Assembly: GCA_027579435.1 (NCBI GenBank)
Contig: JANBPK010000712.1
Location: forward strand, 62,001 to 126,000
Length of the DNA: 64,000 nucleotides
Origin: Candolleomyces eurysporus
Lineage: Eukaryota; Basidiomycota; Agaricomycetes; Agaricales; Psathyrellaceae
Direction: 5' to 3'
Below, piece after piece: positions 34,539 to 46,358 of the stretch. Under the pieces are notes generated by a model. It was not told the DNA's origin and ran no database searches. It was given only the letters and a program-made list of their open reading frames with translations. The stretch's first letter is position 1. Each line of letters starts with the position of its first letter. The position numbers and the translations under genes are program-made.

Positions 34539-36036
34539 TTAGCATAAATGAATATCACACACCAGTTGTTGACCATAGCCATTCGAAAAGGGAGCCATGA
34601 CCGGCACTCCTGGAGTTGATGAAAGGGCAGAGTTGAGTGAATCTCCGGCCGGAACGTTATGTTCGGACGGAACTGAAACCAGCCTCCCTTCCTTCCGGAG
34701 GCAGTCTTCCACCAGCTTGAGAAAAGCTGCTCCTTCTCGTTCCACTACCTCGAGCATCCGTGTGTCATTGAACTGGAGTTGATAGTCCAATCCATCACAG
34801 AACTCTCTGATATTTTGAATATGTGCCCGCATTCGTTGGTGGTAAATATCGGGAGGTATTGGAGGGGGGATCGGAGGCGGCGGAGGTGCCATGAAGCTTG
34901 GTGCCGAGGATGTGGTTGGCTCGGGATTTCCGATGGTGTGACCCGCAAACGAGTCGAGTACAGGAGCACTAAAATTTTCTGGCTCGGGGTCTTCGTCAAT
35001 ATCGACTTCCTCCATCTCGTCATCATCTTCGTCGTCTTCCATTTCATACTGTGAAGAGTTGTGCAACTGTGAGGGCGCAACAGCCAGGGTCTGGTGTTGT
35101 CCGTTTGCCACAGCACCGACATCATAGGGATCTTGCCCCGCTGAGCCTTCTTGGAAGGTCGAGCTCGTCCCAACACCGCCGTCGTGACCATACCAACCAA
35201 AGCTCTCGCAGATGGTTTTAGATACTTCTGGAGGTAAAGATGCGTCGATATAGGGCTCATGGGATAGGTGGTGGCCCAGCCTAATGGTTACAATTCGTTG
35301 ACCATGTATTTCCGAATCTCGGGAGGACACTAACAGCCTGCTCCGACAAGGGTATCGAGGCTTTGCCATCATATCCCCAGTACTTGTTAATCTTGGTTTG
35401 GGGATCTCGCCCGGGGGGCGTGGACCCTTGAGTTTGTTCTTGTGAGCGTCGTCTTGCGAACACCAGAACCGTGTTTTGTGCCCTCCGTTTATCCTCGGAT
35501 GGTCTTTCACACTAAAGCAGTAAAACAGCACATTAGCTGTGCGAAATAAATATTCAGGGTCCAAATAGTACGCACGTAAATCGGTACCCCGTTGTCCGCC
35601 AGATGTCGTGGGTGGTAGTCTGAATACGCTGCTTATGCGTCGTCGTGCCCGCCTCTTCCTCGTAAGACCCGTGGAATTCCACATCTGGGCCCCGTTGAAA
35701 CTGCTCTCGTAGCGAATCCAAAAGCTGTTGGCGGTCTTCATAGCGTTTGGGGTGCTATGAACCGTGTAAGTTGAGTTGACACCGGAGATAGATTTCCTTG
35801 GGAAGTCGTGAACACACCCTGGCTGACCGTGTCTCTACGCGGGTCGGCTGGTTCGTTACAGCCTCCACGTTCACCCCATCCTGGCCCCTTTTCCTCTTTC
35901 TTGTTGGAGCTGTATCGCTCGGACTTGCTGAGGTTGTTGCCCCGAACTGAGAGTTAACTACGGGCGGACCGAAGGCGTTTCGTGGTGTGGCAGCAACTAT
36001 CGCATGGAACCTTGAGAATCCGGCGGGTACAGTCAT
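34539..36036 (-). CDS. WRKY/GCM1-like zinc-finger protein with acidic and Pro-rich regions, copy 3 (intact)
   Basis: Three exons (36036-35818, 35754-35576, 35511-34539) give 456 residues. The first exon encodes a basic TRKRKRGQD stretch that could be a nuclear signal. Exon 2 carries RYEDRQQLLDSLREQFQRGP and TTTHDIWRTTGYRFT. Exon 3 opens with VKDHPRINGGHKTRFWCSQD, then RYPCRSRLLVSSRDSEIHGQ and VTIRLGHHLSHEPYIDASLP. The Cys in WCSQ, the Cys in YPC and the following His residues form the C-C-H-H spacing of WRKY/GCM1-type fingers, often found in Mutator-like transposase or transcription-factor proteins. A tract of acidic residues, a Pro-rich SFMAPPPPPIPPPIPP and a helical C-terminus complete it. 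The source of the two broken copies at 28.3 and 31.5 kb is this gene type. DNA binding is inferred. Confidence 0.75.
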
Positions 36037-36537
36037 TCGGGTAGCGTTTTATACCAAGAAAATAGGCGCTTTAATGGCGCTCAAGATCAGGAGTTCACAG
36101 CGAATTCAACTGTGAAGCAACATTCAAACGAGAGGGGCGGTGGACAAGCAATGTAGGAACGACTCCGAAATTGGCAACAATAGGACACACGAGATCAATC
36201 TGGGTGCCAAATAGCAGTACATGCTCTGAGATAGACGCCTTCTCCAGCGTTATTCTCCTCCAGCGCTCAGCATTGTGCAGCTTCGAACGTCTATTTCTAC
36301 ATCATTAAAACCGGGAGTTGTTTCCGCAGTACCTGGAAGCATCGCCGGACAGGCTGTATCTAGTTACAAGACTCAAAACGAACCCCAAACCGGCCTGCCC
36401 TGATCTCGGGACGCGCCACCGATGTGTAGAGCTGTTGCTGCTGTATAATTGTATGAACAGGAGACGTTCACGAAGGACCCAAAGCGATGCATTGGGCATT
36501 CAATTGAGCATGGCCCCAACAGCGCTCCGAATCGGAA
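36037..36537. other. Intergenic, right border of the island
   Basis: About 500 bp with no gene or repeat copy recognised; promoter of the zinc-finger gene on its left side. Confidence 0.45.
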
Positions 36538-37003
36538 TCAATGAAGCCCACTGTCAGACCTCCTGATTCCTGGTGTATTTGGCGCAGGAGAAGGCGACTG
36601 CGGGGTGCTAACATCTCCATTGATGATATCCTGCAACGAAAGTTCTAGTTTGTCCACGCGCTCCGACATTTGGGTCACTTGCAATGGGCTATCAGCACAG
36701 GCCACTCAACGTTGGGAAACTGCTCACTTCTTTCGACCAATTGATTCGACATGCTGTCGAAATTGCTATCTAGCTGCTCTAGGAGGTTCTCGACCTAGCT
36801 TTGTTGAGATGAATGCAGTTGAAGAGATGCATCCTGGAGCTCACAAATGCGGTCAGCTCATGAGGGCTTGAGATGTCCTTAGGCTCAATCGCGCCTTTCA
36901 ATTGCCCTGGCTGTTTCGTCGTGGCGACTGGAGTTTTGTCCTTATCGTTGTCTGTGGACCTTGAAGGCGTCGCTGGAACCTTTAATGGCAAGGCGGACGA
37001 CAT
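36538..37003 (-). CDS. HSBP1-like heat-shock-factor-binding coiled-coil protein
   Basis: A three-exon model gives 121 residues. The core HELTAFVENLLEQLDSNFDS, then MSNQLVERMTQMSERVDKLE and LSLQDIING matches heat shock factor binding protein 1, a small trimeric or hexameric coiled coil that binds heat shock factor and also takes part in actin-regulator assembly in animals. Hydrophobic heptads run from about residue 53 to 95. The first 50 residues are Lys/Thr/Pro-rich and the tail is Pro/Ser-rich, both outside the usual short HSBP1 core. The start is the ATG at 37003. Weak coding-like sequence continues upstream to about 37280 with a possible intron (37095-37210), which may be a 5' leader or a second gene. 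Confidence 0.83.
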
Positions 37004-40000
37004 TTTGGAGGCCAGCAATAGCTTCGATAGTTCAGAACGAATGAGGTCGAAGTGGTAGCCCTTCGTTGGGGAGGCAGAACGCCAATGATGGCCCCTGAAT
37101 AAAGCATGAGTAAACACGATACACACAGTAACAAAGCAAGCCCGACGTGAATGGTGCAATGCTGGTAACCGTCCTCGAGCGCGACGGTCACCCAGCCATT
37201 TACCTCCTCGTCCATGCAACCCTGTCACCCTGTTCGCGATATCAAACTCGTCGTCAAGAATTTCGGCTGATGCTTCCAATTCCCTGTTGATACTCGTTGT
37301 CTAAAAATCTCATGCTCGGTCATAACGCTACGACCGCTCACTAGCACTGCCGGAATTCGAAGATAATTCGTTAGTCACCGTTGAAATACGACATATGTAC
37401 AGCAGGCAGCGAGAACATGTGCTAGACGTGAGCAAATTTGCGGCTTTCCGTTCCGGCAATAGCGCGCTCATGTCAATGAAACCATTCACGGCCTTGACTT
37501 TCGCTGCACGTTCTGCGAACTTCTAGCCTACGTAAGTCNTTTTTAAGCTCTCAATCTTGTTCCTGCAATCCAACGAAATAAGCTCGACTTCATCTCGGAT
37601 ATTCAGCGACATATGTCTGCCAGATGTGCGTTCTATTGGTTCCTCGAATGAACGCCCAGACCTCAATAGTTCTTTCGACTTTCCGCGATGAGAATGCAAT
37701 AACCACTTTCGTGTCTCTTCCTTCTCCACTCAAAGTACTTACTCTACGTTCTTAATCAGAATCGGCCAACATATGGACATCGGCTCCATGCCCCTTCCTC
37801 ACTCAGGGAGTAGACGAATCAGCCACTATTCATATAGACGTAGCCAAGCCATCCGCTTTAGGAGTTCTTTTCAGATAACAGGTATATCCAGTAATGCGAT
37901 TACTTCTGTAGCGGAAGAACTGAACCCGTGTGCTCTAAATTTACAGACATGATCACAAGACGCCAGCGTAATGTCCCGTGTACATTCTGACACCTGGTGA
38001 CATCAGATCTGACAATGACAATTAGCCCACCATAACCATCACTGCCTGTCCGATCCTCAGAGTTGCAACGGGCTATGATCTTGGGATTCCATGCAGCTCG
38101 ACTGGATCTCGTGTTCTCTGTACCCTAGCGCCTACTCCATCTGTTTCCACAAATCAAGTGGCGCGACCTCTCTAACCCCACCGATACAGACTCTAGTTTG
38201 GGATTAGGCACCCTATGCGAAGCTAGCCCTTCTGATGCCTTTCCTCTCCATGATTCCAGGAGTCTACAGGGCCACGAGTCGCCCGTGCACCACTGGGTAA
38301 CCCTGGAGGTCGTGGTCGATACCGTCCACCATCCCCGGTTTCGGCGGACGTCTCGGATACCAGTCTATTTGTCTCTGTCTCTTTGCGACTGCTTTTGGTG
38401 GTGGCTTGAAGTCTCCTCTAATTTGGTTCAATTGAATGTGCACCCGGGGTTTGCCTCTCTGTCTCAGAACGGAAATCGACTAAGGTTCTGTCAACCGTGG
38501 GCGCTGCTGGGGTACCGGTTCATGGCGTCGATTACGATCGAGAGTCTTGGAATGTGCCTTCCAGGCCACATGTTGATCGCATCCTTTCGCAGCTGTATGC
38601 GCGAAGTAATCCAAGCGCCTTACGCGGCGGCTTGTACAGTCAACTGCAGGCCACCCTCTTTCTTGTAATACTACATTCGGGATCCCGAAACAAATCAAGT
38701 GGTGACATTCCTTCTTTCTCGCTTCTGGGGCGGGCCCGAAATGGATTTGACACCTGTTGGAATTCAAGAAGAGCGCCGTTTATATTCAAGCACCCTAATC
38801 TCTCAGCTTCTACGCGTTCCCCTCAAGAAAGAGGGTCCGTTTGGTGTCTGTTTCGAGGTAGGAGAGTTCCCACCAGCTGTGGTGAATTATTAACCGTTCG
38901 AAGTTCGCAGTGGGCAGGGGTGACTCGCTGTTCGAGGAAATCGAATGACCTGGTACATAACCCTCGAATCCCGCAATTGGTCGGGATTGCGCGTCCTCCT
39001 CTCCAGTAAGGAAACGCAGCGAAAGGTTTCGTTCGGCCGTTTGAATCCCCATCACGACGCAGTAGTCCCGGGATTCAGTTATCAATCGAGACGGCCAAAC
39101 CTAATTGTCTTAAGGGTAATCTCAAGGGTAGAGGGCTATCTCCATCCTTGGACGCCCCGTTTTCCCTGCCAATCTTCTCGCTCAAAAGAGAGAGTTTTCT
39201 TCACGTTTGTGTTTCCCACATCGATATACCTGGAGTTGAGCAACAATGAGTTCTCTGCGGTTTCGGAATTTGGCCCGACCCTGGACGCAATGTGTTGCAG
39301 GTGAGTTATTACTTCCAGGACTCTTCACTAAACTGATGTTTCGCTGATATAGAACCATCTCGGAACATACATCCAATGAGGAGGCTTCGATACATCTGCT
39401 CTAGCCTTCTGAAAGCCCTTGGGCTCTCTAAGTTGGCCGTGATGAATCTTTTGGAACGCTTCAGCCGATATCACATCCTCGTTCCAATTCATAACCAGCA
39501 ATAAACTCCATCATAAATGAACCCAGCGCACCACTTGACCGACATTTTCCAGGAACTAGGCACCATGTACACGACATCCGGTTGAAACACCATGTCTTCT
39601 CATTCTATCGGATTAATCACTTGCCAGGTTGTTGTAAGTGTTCCATGTTTCCGAACCTCACGCGTTCCCTGATAATGTCTATCTGACTTTTCCTATCGAT
39701 TGATATGCCCATAGGTCTGACGCCATTTATATTCTATAGGTTTCTAAACTGGGTGGAATCGCCTAGCGGTTGCGTGCTTTCCGGTGGTTGTAGTGCTTCG
39801 TACGTCTGGGTTACTATGCTTTCAATATTCAACGCTATTCAATGAAGACTTGAACATGCAGAAACGTCCATTGTTAGCTAGATTACTCTGCTCAATTAAC
39901 TCCTCACCAGAAGACTGCGACTTGTAGACACCATCATCTGCCTTATCGACCGTCTCTTTCACTACCTCCGGAATGACGTCTCGTCCCCCTTCCTCGTCGG

Positions 40001-42387
40001 AGACGATTTCATCTCCCAAGGCAAATGACCCTGAATGCTTTGTCGACCCTCAAGGCTCCAAGCTCCGGGTGTCGCACTACTGTTGTCAGCTAAGATGTCC
40101 ACGACACGATTCCTTTGTTCTGCATATGGTCCGGAGGTCCGGTATTGCCCTCAGCACATCCCAATGCCGAATGGTACTAGACGACAGCTGGCCGAGTGTA
40201 TTCTGTTAAGCGCAGGATGTGGTACACGTCCCGTCGTTCTGGATTTTAATCGTAGGTGTCTTGTGGCACGCAGCTCGAGCATACCACTTGCGCTTTTTCC
40301 AAGCTCGCTGACAGCGAATATCGGGCTTTGTCATAGCAGCAGGGAAAATCACCCGGTGTGTGAAGGAGTAACTGTAGGTCTCGACCTGTTCGTAAAGATC
40401 TAGGTAAGTTATTACTGAGTTATGTCAACAGGTTCACTTCCGTGCCGATCTCCGTCCTATGTGTGACGCAGACAGTTCACGTCCAACCATGGCTTTCGCG
40501 CCCGCTATAGGACAGCCAATATTTTCATAACATAGACTCAAGCTCCATGATGGCTTCATCAGAACCATTGAGACGCCATCCCAGTAAGCTTTTTCGCAAG
40601 ATGGTCCGTTGCATCTAGATATGATCACCTCATCGATATCATCCCATTAGCTTGTTCCACTCTACATTGCAAGGAGAGGATTAAACACACGCGCCAACAT
40701 TGCGATAAAACGAGCAAACTCAGGCTTTATTCAGCACGCGTCGCCTATCAACTCCTTGATGTTCTTCATCGAGATCAGGCTCCCGGAGAAAGATCGAGGG
40801 GTGGCTGAGGCTCAACTTGGTCTATGCGAAGGTAGTTTCGGAATCTGCAGTTAAGAACAGGCCCGGTTTACCCTGAAAAGGGTCACCTGGTCCCTCTTGG
40901 CTGCAGGGTCAATGTGGCCAACAACCGGGATACCGTCCAGCAGCGCAGGAAGTTCGGAACGGAAATGTCGGGAAATTGTTCCTTTTTCCGCGGACTGCAC
41001 GGGCGTATGTCTGTCTCTATGCAAATGAACGGGGATAATAGGCTTACTCCTGTCAGGAGCCTGGTTAACGGTTCATGGCCAGACAGAAAGATGAGTGTTC
41101 CATCAAACTTTCCTGAGTATACTTAAGCTTTGTGAATCTTTTGTCTATTAGACGGTGCGCGGAGGCTTATGATATCATCGACATTGATTCCTTCGCGCCG
41201 GTAGCAAGTCGAAACCTGTGGAATGGGAAGGAAGAATCGTGGGATGTTCACAATCGGTAGGTCCATTTCAGGACCAATTTTTCAATGGATTGTCATGTTA
41301 AACCATGTAGATGACAGCACTGGCCATATGGCTAGAGAGGACGGGCATAGATTGTTACTGTGATCAAATCGGGGAGCCCACCCGGATCGCCTACGCCAGG
41401 CGCTGAATCCCGCTGCGTAGAATCAGGTGGAATCCATCTCTGACAGGTCTGATTCATACCCTATTGTACGAGAGATCCGTGACAGCATGGAAGAGTTGGT
41501 GCCACTGCCGATTCTTGGGTACCTGTCAACGGTGTAGGCAGGTGAATGGTACAATCTCCAATCATAGCCTGGCACCTCCATACTGAATGTCGAAAATTTG
41601 CACAGCCTGTCTAAGTTCAGAAACCTTGAGGAGAAAGCCACCCAGATTATCCCATCCAAGGGTCGTACTGATAGACGGAAATGAAGGCGACGGTGACACG
41701 GCGTTGCGACTCGAAGTCAAAATAGTTGTCGTAACGGTCAACGACACGCTGCTGCGAACAGTACGGCCGCGAGCGAACAGGCAAAGATCGGGAAGGGACA
41801 TAACGACACGGGCTCCTCATTGTACGTACTAGTCGAACTGCCAGTGCATCATATCATGATCATCGTATGTACAGCATCCAACTTGCAGACAGGTGTGGAA
41901 ACTCGAGGAAGACTAGGAAAAGAGATGGGCGCAGAGGCCGGAGCGTGCCGGCCGGCAAACTTCTGCCTAAGAAGTAGAGACGGTGATCGCCGATCAAATG
42001 TTCATACCCATCTTCAAGAGCTGGTGGGGGCCATGTTCGTTGCCTCGAACATAGCCGAAAAGACTTCTCAAGGCTCATTGTTTACGGTATCTCGAGGGAG
42101 GGAAAGTTACGAAAGAGGATGCGGAAAATACCATTTCGCGGAATGTTAGAATCCGGCGGTGTTTGTAGCTTTGTTGCACAGGCACGGAATGATCGCTCCG
42201 TCTGGTTTGCCTCGTTCACAGTGTCTCGTAACTGTTTTCTCCCACCGACCGAATCGAAGCACGGCGATCACGACACAGATAGATAGGCAGACATAAGCCC
42301 CAACAACCCACCCTACGTCTTCCCCGCTACTGCACCTTTGCCTCTCCACGAATTTCGACCCTTTGCAGAACGAGACAGGACTCGGAA
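37004..42387. other. 5.4-kb region without recognisable genes
   Basis: Many overlapping frames of 60-170 codons exist on both strands (largest at 38198-38668 and 38497-39009, plus), but none has a known motif, signal peptide or convincing splice chain. I looked for reverse transcriptase, integrase, transposase, terminal repeats and tRNA genes and could not support any. An undetermined base lies at 37539. Old, eroded mobile-element DNA is possible but unproven. The last few hundred bases hold the F-box gene promoter. Confidence 0.4.
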
Positions 42388-44675
42388 ATGGTCCTGAATC
42401 AACTGGAAAACCTCCCTATGGACGTGTTAGAGAGGGTTGCATTCTATGTGGCGACGTCTGTAGAGCATCCCGAAGGCCCACCTTCAGATCTCCTTTCGAT
42501 GCTGCTAGTTTCGAGGTCGATACACTCCAAGATATGCATGGCGAACAACAAAGCCCTCTATGCAGCGATATTTCGATACAGCTTCGATTCCCAGGCCGTT
42601 CTTCGCCGGTTCAGTCATCGATGGTCGACTGACGTCTGTCTATCTGCTGAACTCGTGAAGCGTTTCTTAGCTCTGCAGCGCTTTCGGAGAGAAATAGTCA
42701 AGGAGGATGATTTGTGGACTTGTATGTTGATGTGAGTGAAGCTTTGTCCGTGATCCGGAATCATTCTGACACCGTCACCAAAAGGATTTTAGAAAATGAC
42801 GGCAAGAACCTGCTTCAGCTTAAAGCTGCTCGAATTCACCGTTATCTCGAGAAGATCGTCTTCGTTCGCCTGAGCTCTCGCCACAAATATGGAACACTTC
42901 CTCCTTGGTTTAATGACGTCAACTTGGATAGCCTCATCGTTTATATCCTATGGGCGTCTATTGACAGAGGTAGGTCGCCCATTGATCAGGGTTCCATCCA
43001 AATCCTCACAATAGGTTCCTCAGATACCCTCCGAAATCAACCACTGTCTTTCCGTAAACTTGTTTCTGACATACTACACCCGTTCATCGTAATGGGGCAC
43101 AAAGTAAACCAAAATTCTACTAGATGCTGCGGCCCTACTGATCGAACGTATCCAGTTCCCTTCAACCTATGGACCGGATATATATGGCCGGCTTCCGTTG
43201 CAGCATGATAGAGAACCTCTCGTATTGGGCTCAGAGCCACCTCCTCATACCACCATTATTCACTACTCCCACAAGCTGACCGTCGCAGCACCACTACTTG
43301 TGCAAGCAGCCACATTACTTTACACTGCTCATGTAGAGGAGCTTCAGACCTCTCTCGTTCTCGAATTTCCAAGCGGGTCCATTCCGACACCTCAACAACG
43401 GGCGGTTAACGAGTTCCATTACGAAACGCGTCTTCAAATGGTTCAGAAACATGCTTCGATTCAGTTCCGCCGCTGCTTCGACACGAATTGCGGAGCTAGC
43501 TCCAAACAGGAGTGTCCTAGCATCCGAATGGATGAAGACTGGTACCGCATTACCTCTTGCTATAGTCTCAGGATGGGAGCATACCCTTTGAGAGGCATTG
43601 TTTTCCAGCCTGGAACACTAACTGGTTCTTGGAAAGGGCGTCTTTTGGTGGGCATTTTCCTTTCATTTGTTGAATTCTTTGGCAAACCTCATCTCATTCC
43701 TTGCGCAGCAACCAGACTGGCTTCGCCTTACTGGGGCACTCAGGGGACGAACATCTCCCACAGACGTGCCAATTCAACACAAACCGCTTTATTGGGATCT
43801 CCAAGAATACCACTGCTTCCATCCAGACGAGCCTCTGAGTCTAGGCGAGGACAGCAGCTTAGGATGTGATGATATCTTGAATGCGTGGCTACCACAAGGC
43901 ACAGGTATGCAACATTTAAAGGTGACCATCGCTTCCTTTCGTTTGCCATGGTCGTCGTTTGATCCAAACCCAAAACTCAGGACGCAATTGAAGTCTTTGA
44001 TCCACAAACCAAAAGGTCTTCCAGGTATCACAGGTACCTTCCCAGGGGTATGGCTCATTATTCGAAAGACGCACTCGAGAGACTTCGAACCCGTTGGATC
44101 GTTGTAGATCCGGAACCGGAGATTCCCGGTTCAGAAGTTGATGGCGAGGAAGAGAATCCAGATTTCTATCCTGATATGTCCTCCAGAGGCGAGGGCCAGC
44201 AGTACGCAGATGCTGTCAGGTGCGGATTGCTAAACACTGAATTTACGTTCCACTGTTGATGAGATGGAATAGCCATTGTTGTAGTGGAATAGCCGACATC
44301 TTAGTCTGTGGACAAGTGGGTGCCTCGTTGCAGATTCTCATTGTACCCTCGTGCTGACTCCCCGAAAGACAACAGATCGCTACAGGGATGTATGGGGTGA
44401 TTTCAAATTTGTGGGGAGAGTGCGTCCTTGGGATGGTCTCATTGTGCTCCTATGTGAAGCAGCGGTGGGTGAAGTTTACTGTCCGCTTTTCAAAAGAATT
44501 CTGAGGGTCTTTTTAGAGCACGCCAAACCAAACAGGCATGGGTAAATGGGTTTTCAGAGGGTATGTCCATGGCGAAAACTTCGTAGGCCGGTGGAGAGAG
44601 ACTTCAACCCCTGTCCACATGCCGGGGATGGAAGGGAGCTTTGTCCTGACCAAATGCGGGACACAAGACGTCTAG
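42388..44675 (+). CDS. F-box protein of a basidiomycete-expanded family
   Basis: Probable substrate receptor of an SCF ubiquitin ligase. The N-terminal F-box-like segment is LENLPMDVLERVAFYVATSV followed by SDLLSMLLVSRSIHSKICMA. The long C-terminal part matches a family common in Agaricomycetes: AAALLIERIQFPSTYGPDIY, YRITSCYSLRMGAYPLRGIV, FQPGTLTGSWKGRLL, HYSKDALERLRTRWIVVDPE, CCSGIADILVCGQ, GDFKFVGRVRPWDGLIVLLC and the closing GKWVFRGYVHGENFVGRWRE. About ten short introns are needed, for example donors at 42722, 42969, 43056 and 43629. The acceptors give one continuous frame to the stop at 44673-44675. The substrate is unknown. Confidence 0.82.
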
Positions 44676-46358
44676 ATCAGAACTGAGGCAAGCTGAACCC
44701 CAGATTTCCTTGTCGGCCCCCTTTTTTCAGTCAAACAGCCGTTATTATGACTATGTAACACCGAATGACAGTTCTGTTGTTGTACTCGGTATGTCACAAC
44801 GACATTAAACGTGGAAAATTGAACAGCGTATACGGGCACGTCACCATCCATGCTCTCGGCATGGCTTTCGCGATCCGCCTCTCCGCGTGGTCTGTCTCTT
44901 TATGATGGAAACGACTCACAGGCCCTTCACTAGCCAGACGCCCAACTCCGAGTGGCTTCGGGACATTGCGTGTCGGAGCTTTCATTAATATCTGTGTCGG
45001 GTAAGTATCTCGTTTCATTTCAACGACCATCGATGGTGAGTTTCTGTTCGCCCAAGCCTAACCGAATTCCGATAGCTGAGCACATCTTCTCATACCAGGT
45101 GTGAATCCCGCATACGGTCTTGACTCTGCCGAAAGAATTGCGTCAGTCTATTACTCCTTCGCGCTGTGTTCGTTTCTGTGTTCGCGGTGTTTAGCAATCA
45201 CCCCGAAAAGTTCGTGGTCAGCGCTTGCATCGAACATCGAGCCATATGCTTCTTCACGTCCAACCCTCAGGCCAAATACTCCCCCAAATCAAGGCGGCAC
45301 CAGTGAACATGGCTAGAATCTGCAGAACTTGGAGCTCTGACTTCCTTTTTTGGACTTGAGGGTTGCGCAGGGTCCAATTTCTGCCAAGAAAAATGGCCAG
45401 GGGCTCTAGCACACGCACGAAGCCATACCGTAAAAATCACCACACGAATGCCCTTCACGCCTCGGACTTGAGTGCATTTCCATTGCCTACGGTACTTGCC
45501 AGGACTGGTGGTTCTTGATCAACATGCCAGATGCACCCCCGAACGAAGAGCGGCGAAGTCACAGAAATTTGAAATGCCCTCTTCTCGAGGCGCCAACGTT
45601 CTACTTTCAAAAGGAAACCACTTACTCAATATCAAGTGTGTTCCTGAGGCGTGGTGCCTCGGTTCAAGCCTGAAGCACCGTTACATTCGAACCCCATTCC
45701 CTGCAATGCCGTCGGGGCGTTCTAGATAGCAAATATTTCAAAGATAAAAATAACGATTTCCTTGTTTGCCCTCACCACCGCTTATCGTGACAATGGCTGG
45801 AGCAAATAAAAGTAAGCGCCTTTCCTATCATGGACCGCATGGGTACGCGGACGAACCTGGCTGACAAGCGGTGGATCGAAATCGGGGCTGAATCCTGGGG
45901 TGCTAGTCCGGTGAAGTAGCTTCGGTAGATTCATCCCAATCCATTAACAAGAGGATCCGGATTTACAACATCCCAGGAAGAAACTAAAATATATAGATTC
46001 CCAAATGAGGTACTTCAGTAGGAAATTTTGTGTGATAGAACCGTAAGGCAGAGAGGAAGAATTCTATGATGAAAGAAGGCAGATGACAAGTGGCGTGAAT
46101 ATGTCAAGTAACAGTATTTCGGTCGAAGCTACGTGGGCTTTGTAGCTAAGAAAGGTTATTTGACACCAACGCAGCCAGGAGTTAGGACTCACTTGGGCCT
46201 CATCTTTTCCATTATCTGCCCTCGTCATCTTATATGATTTCGTTTTTGGGACCAGATTCGCGGGGCTTGCGCCTTAATATTAAAGTGAGTATGGGTTCGA
46301 CTCTGCCCTCCCCACATACCTCATAATTTGTCCAACAACCTCAAGCTTCAACCTCGAC
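44676..46358. other. Intergenic, no supportable gene
   Basis: About 1.7 kb between two plus-strand genes. Frames of 60-85 codons only. The AT-rich stretch at about 46270-46290 (TTAATATTAAAG) is a possible core promoter for the WOPR gene. Confidence 0.4.

Noticed and set aside
38198..39304. Plus-strand frames of 119-170 codons in the empty region
   Set aside because: I tested them for retroelement gag/pol and transposase motifs and found none; they overlap in different frames and do not join.
43667..44107. Reading the F-box C-terminus straight through to a stop at 44107
   Set aside because: Splicing out 43924-43982 restores the frame that contains HYSKDALERLRTRW and the family's conserved tail, so the unspliced frame is not the real end.
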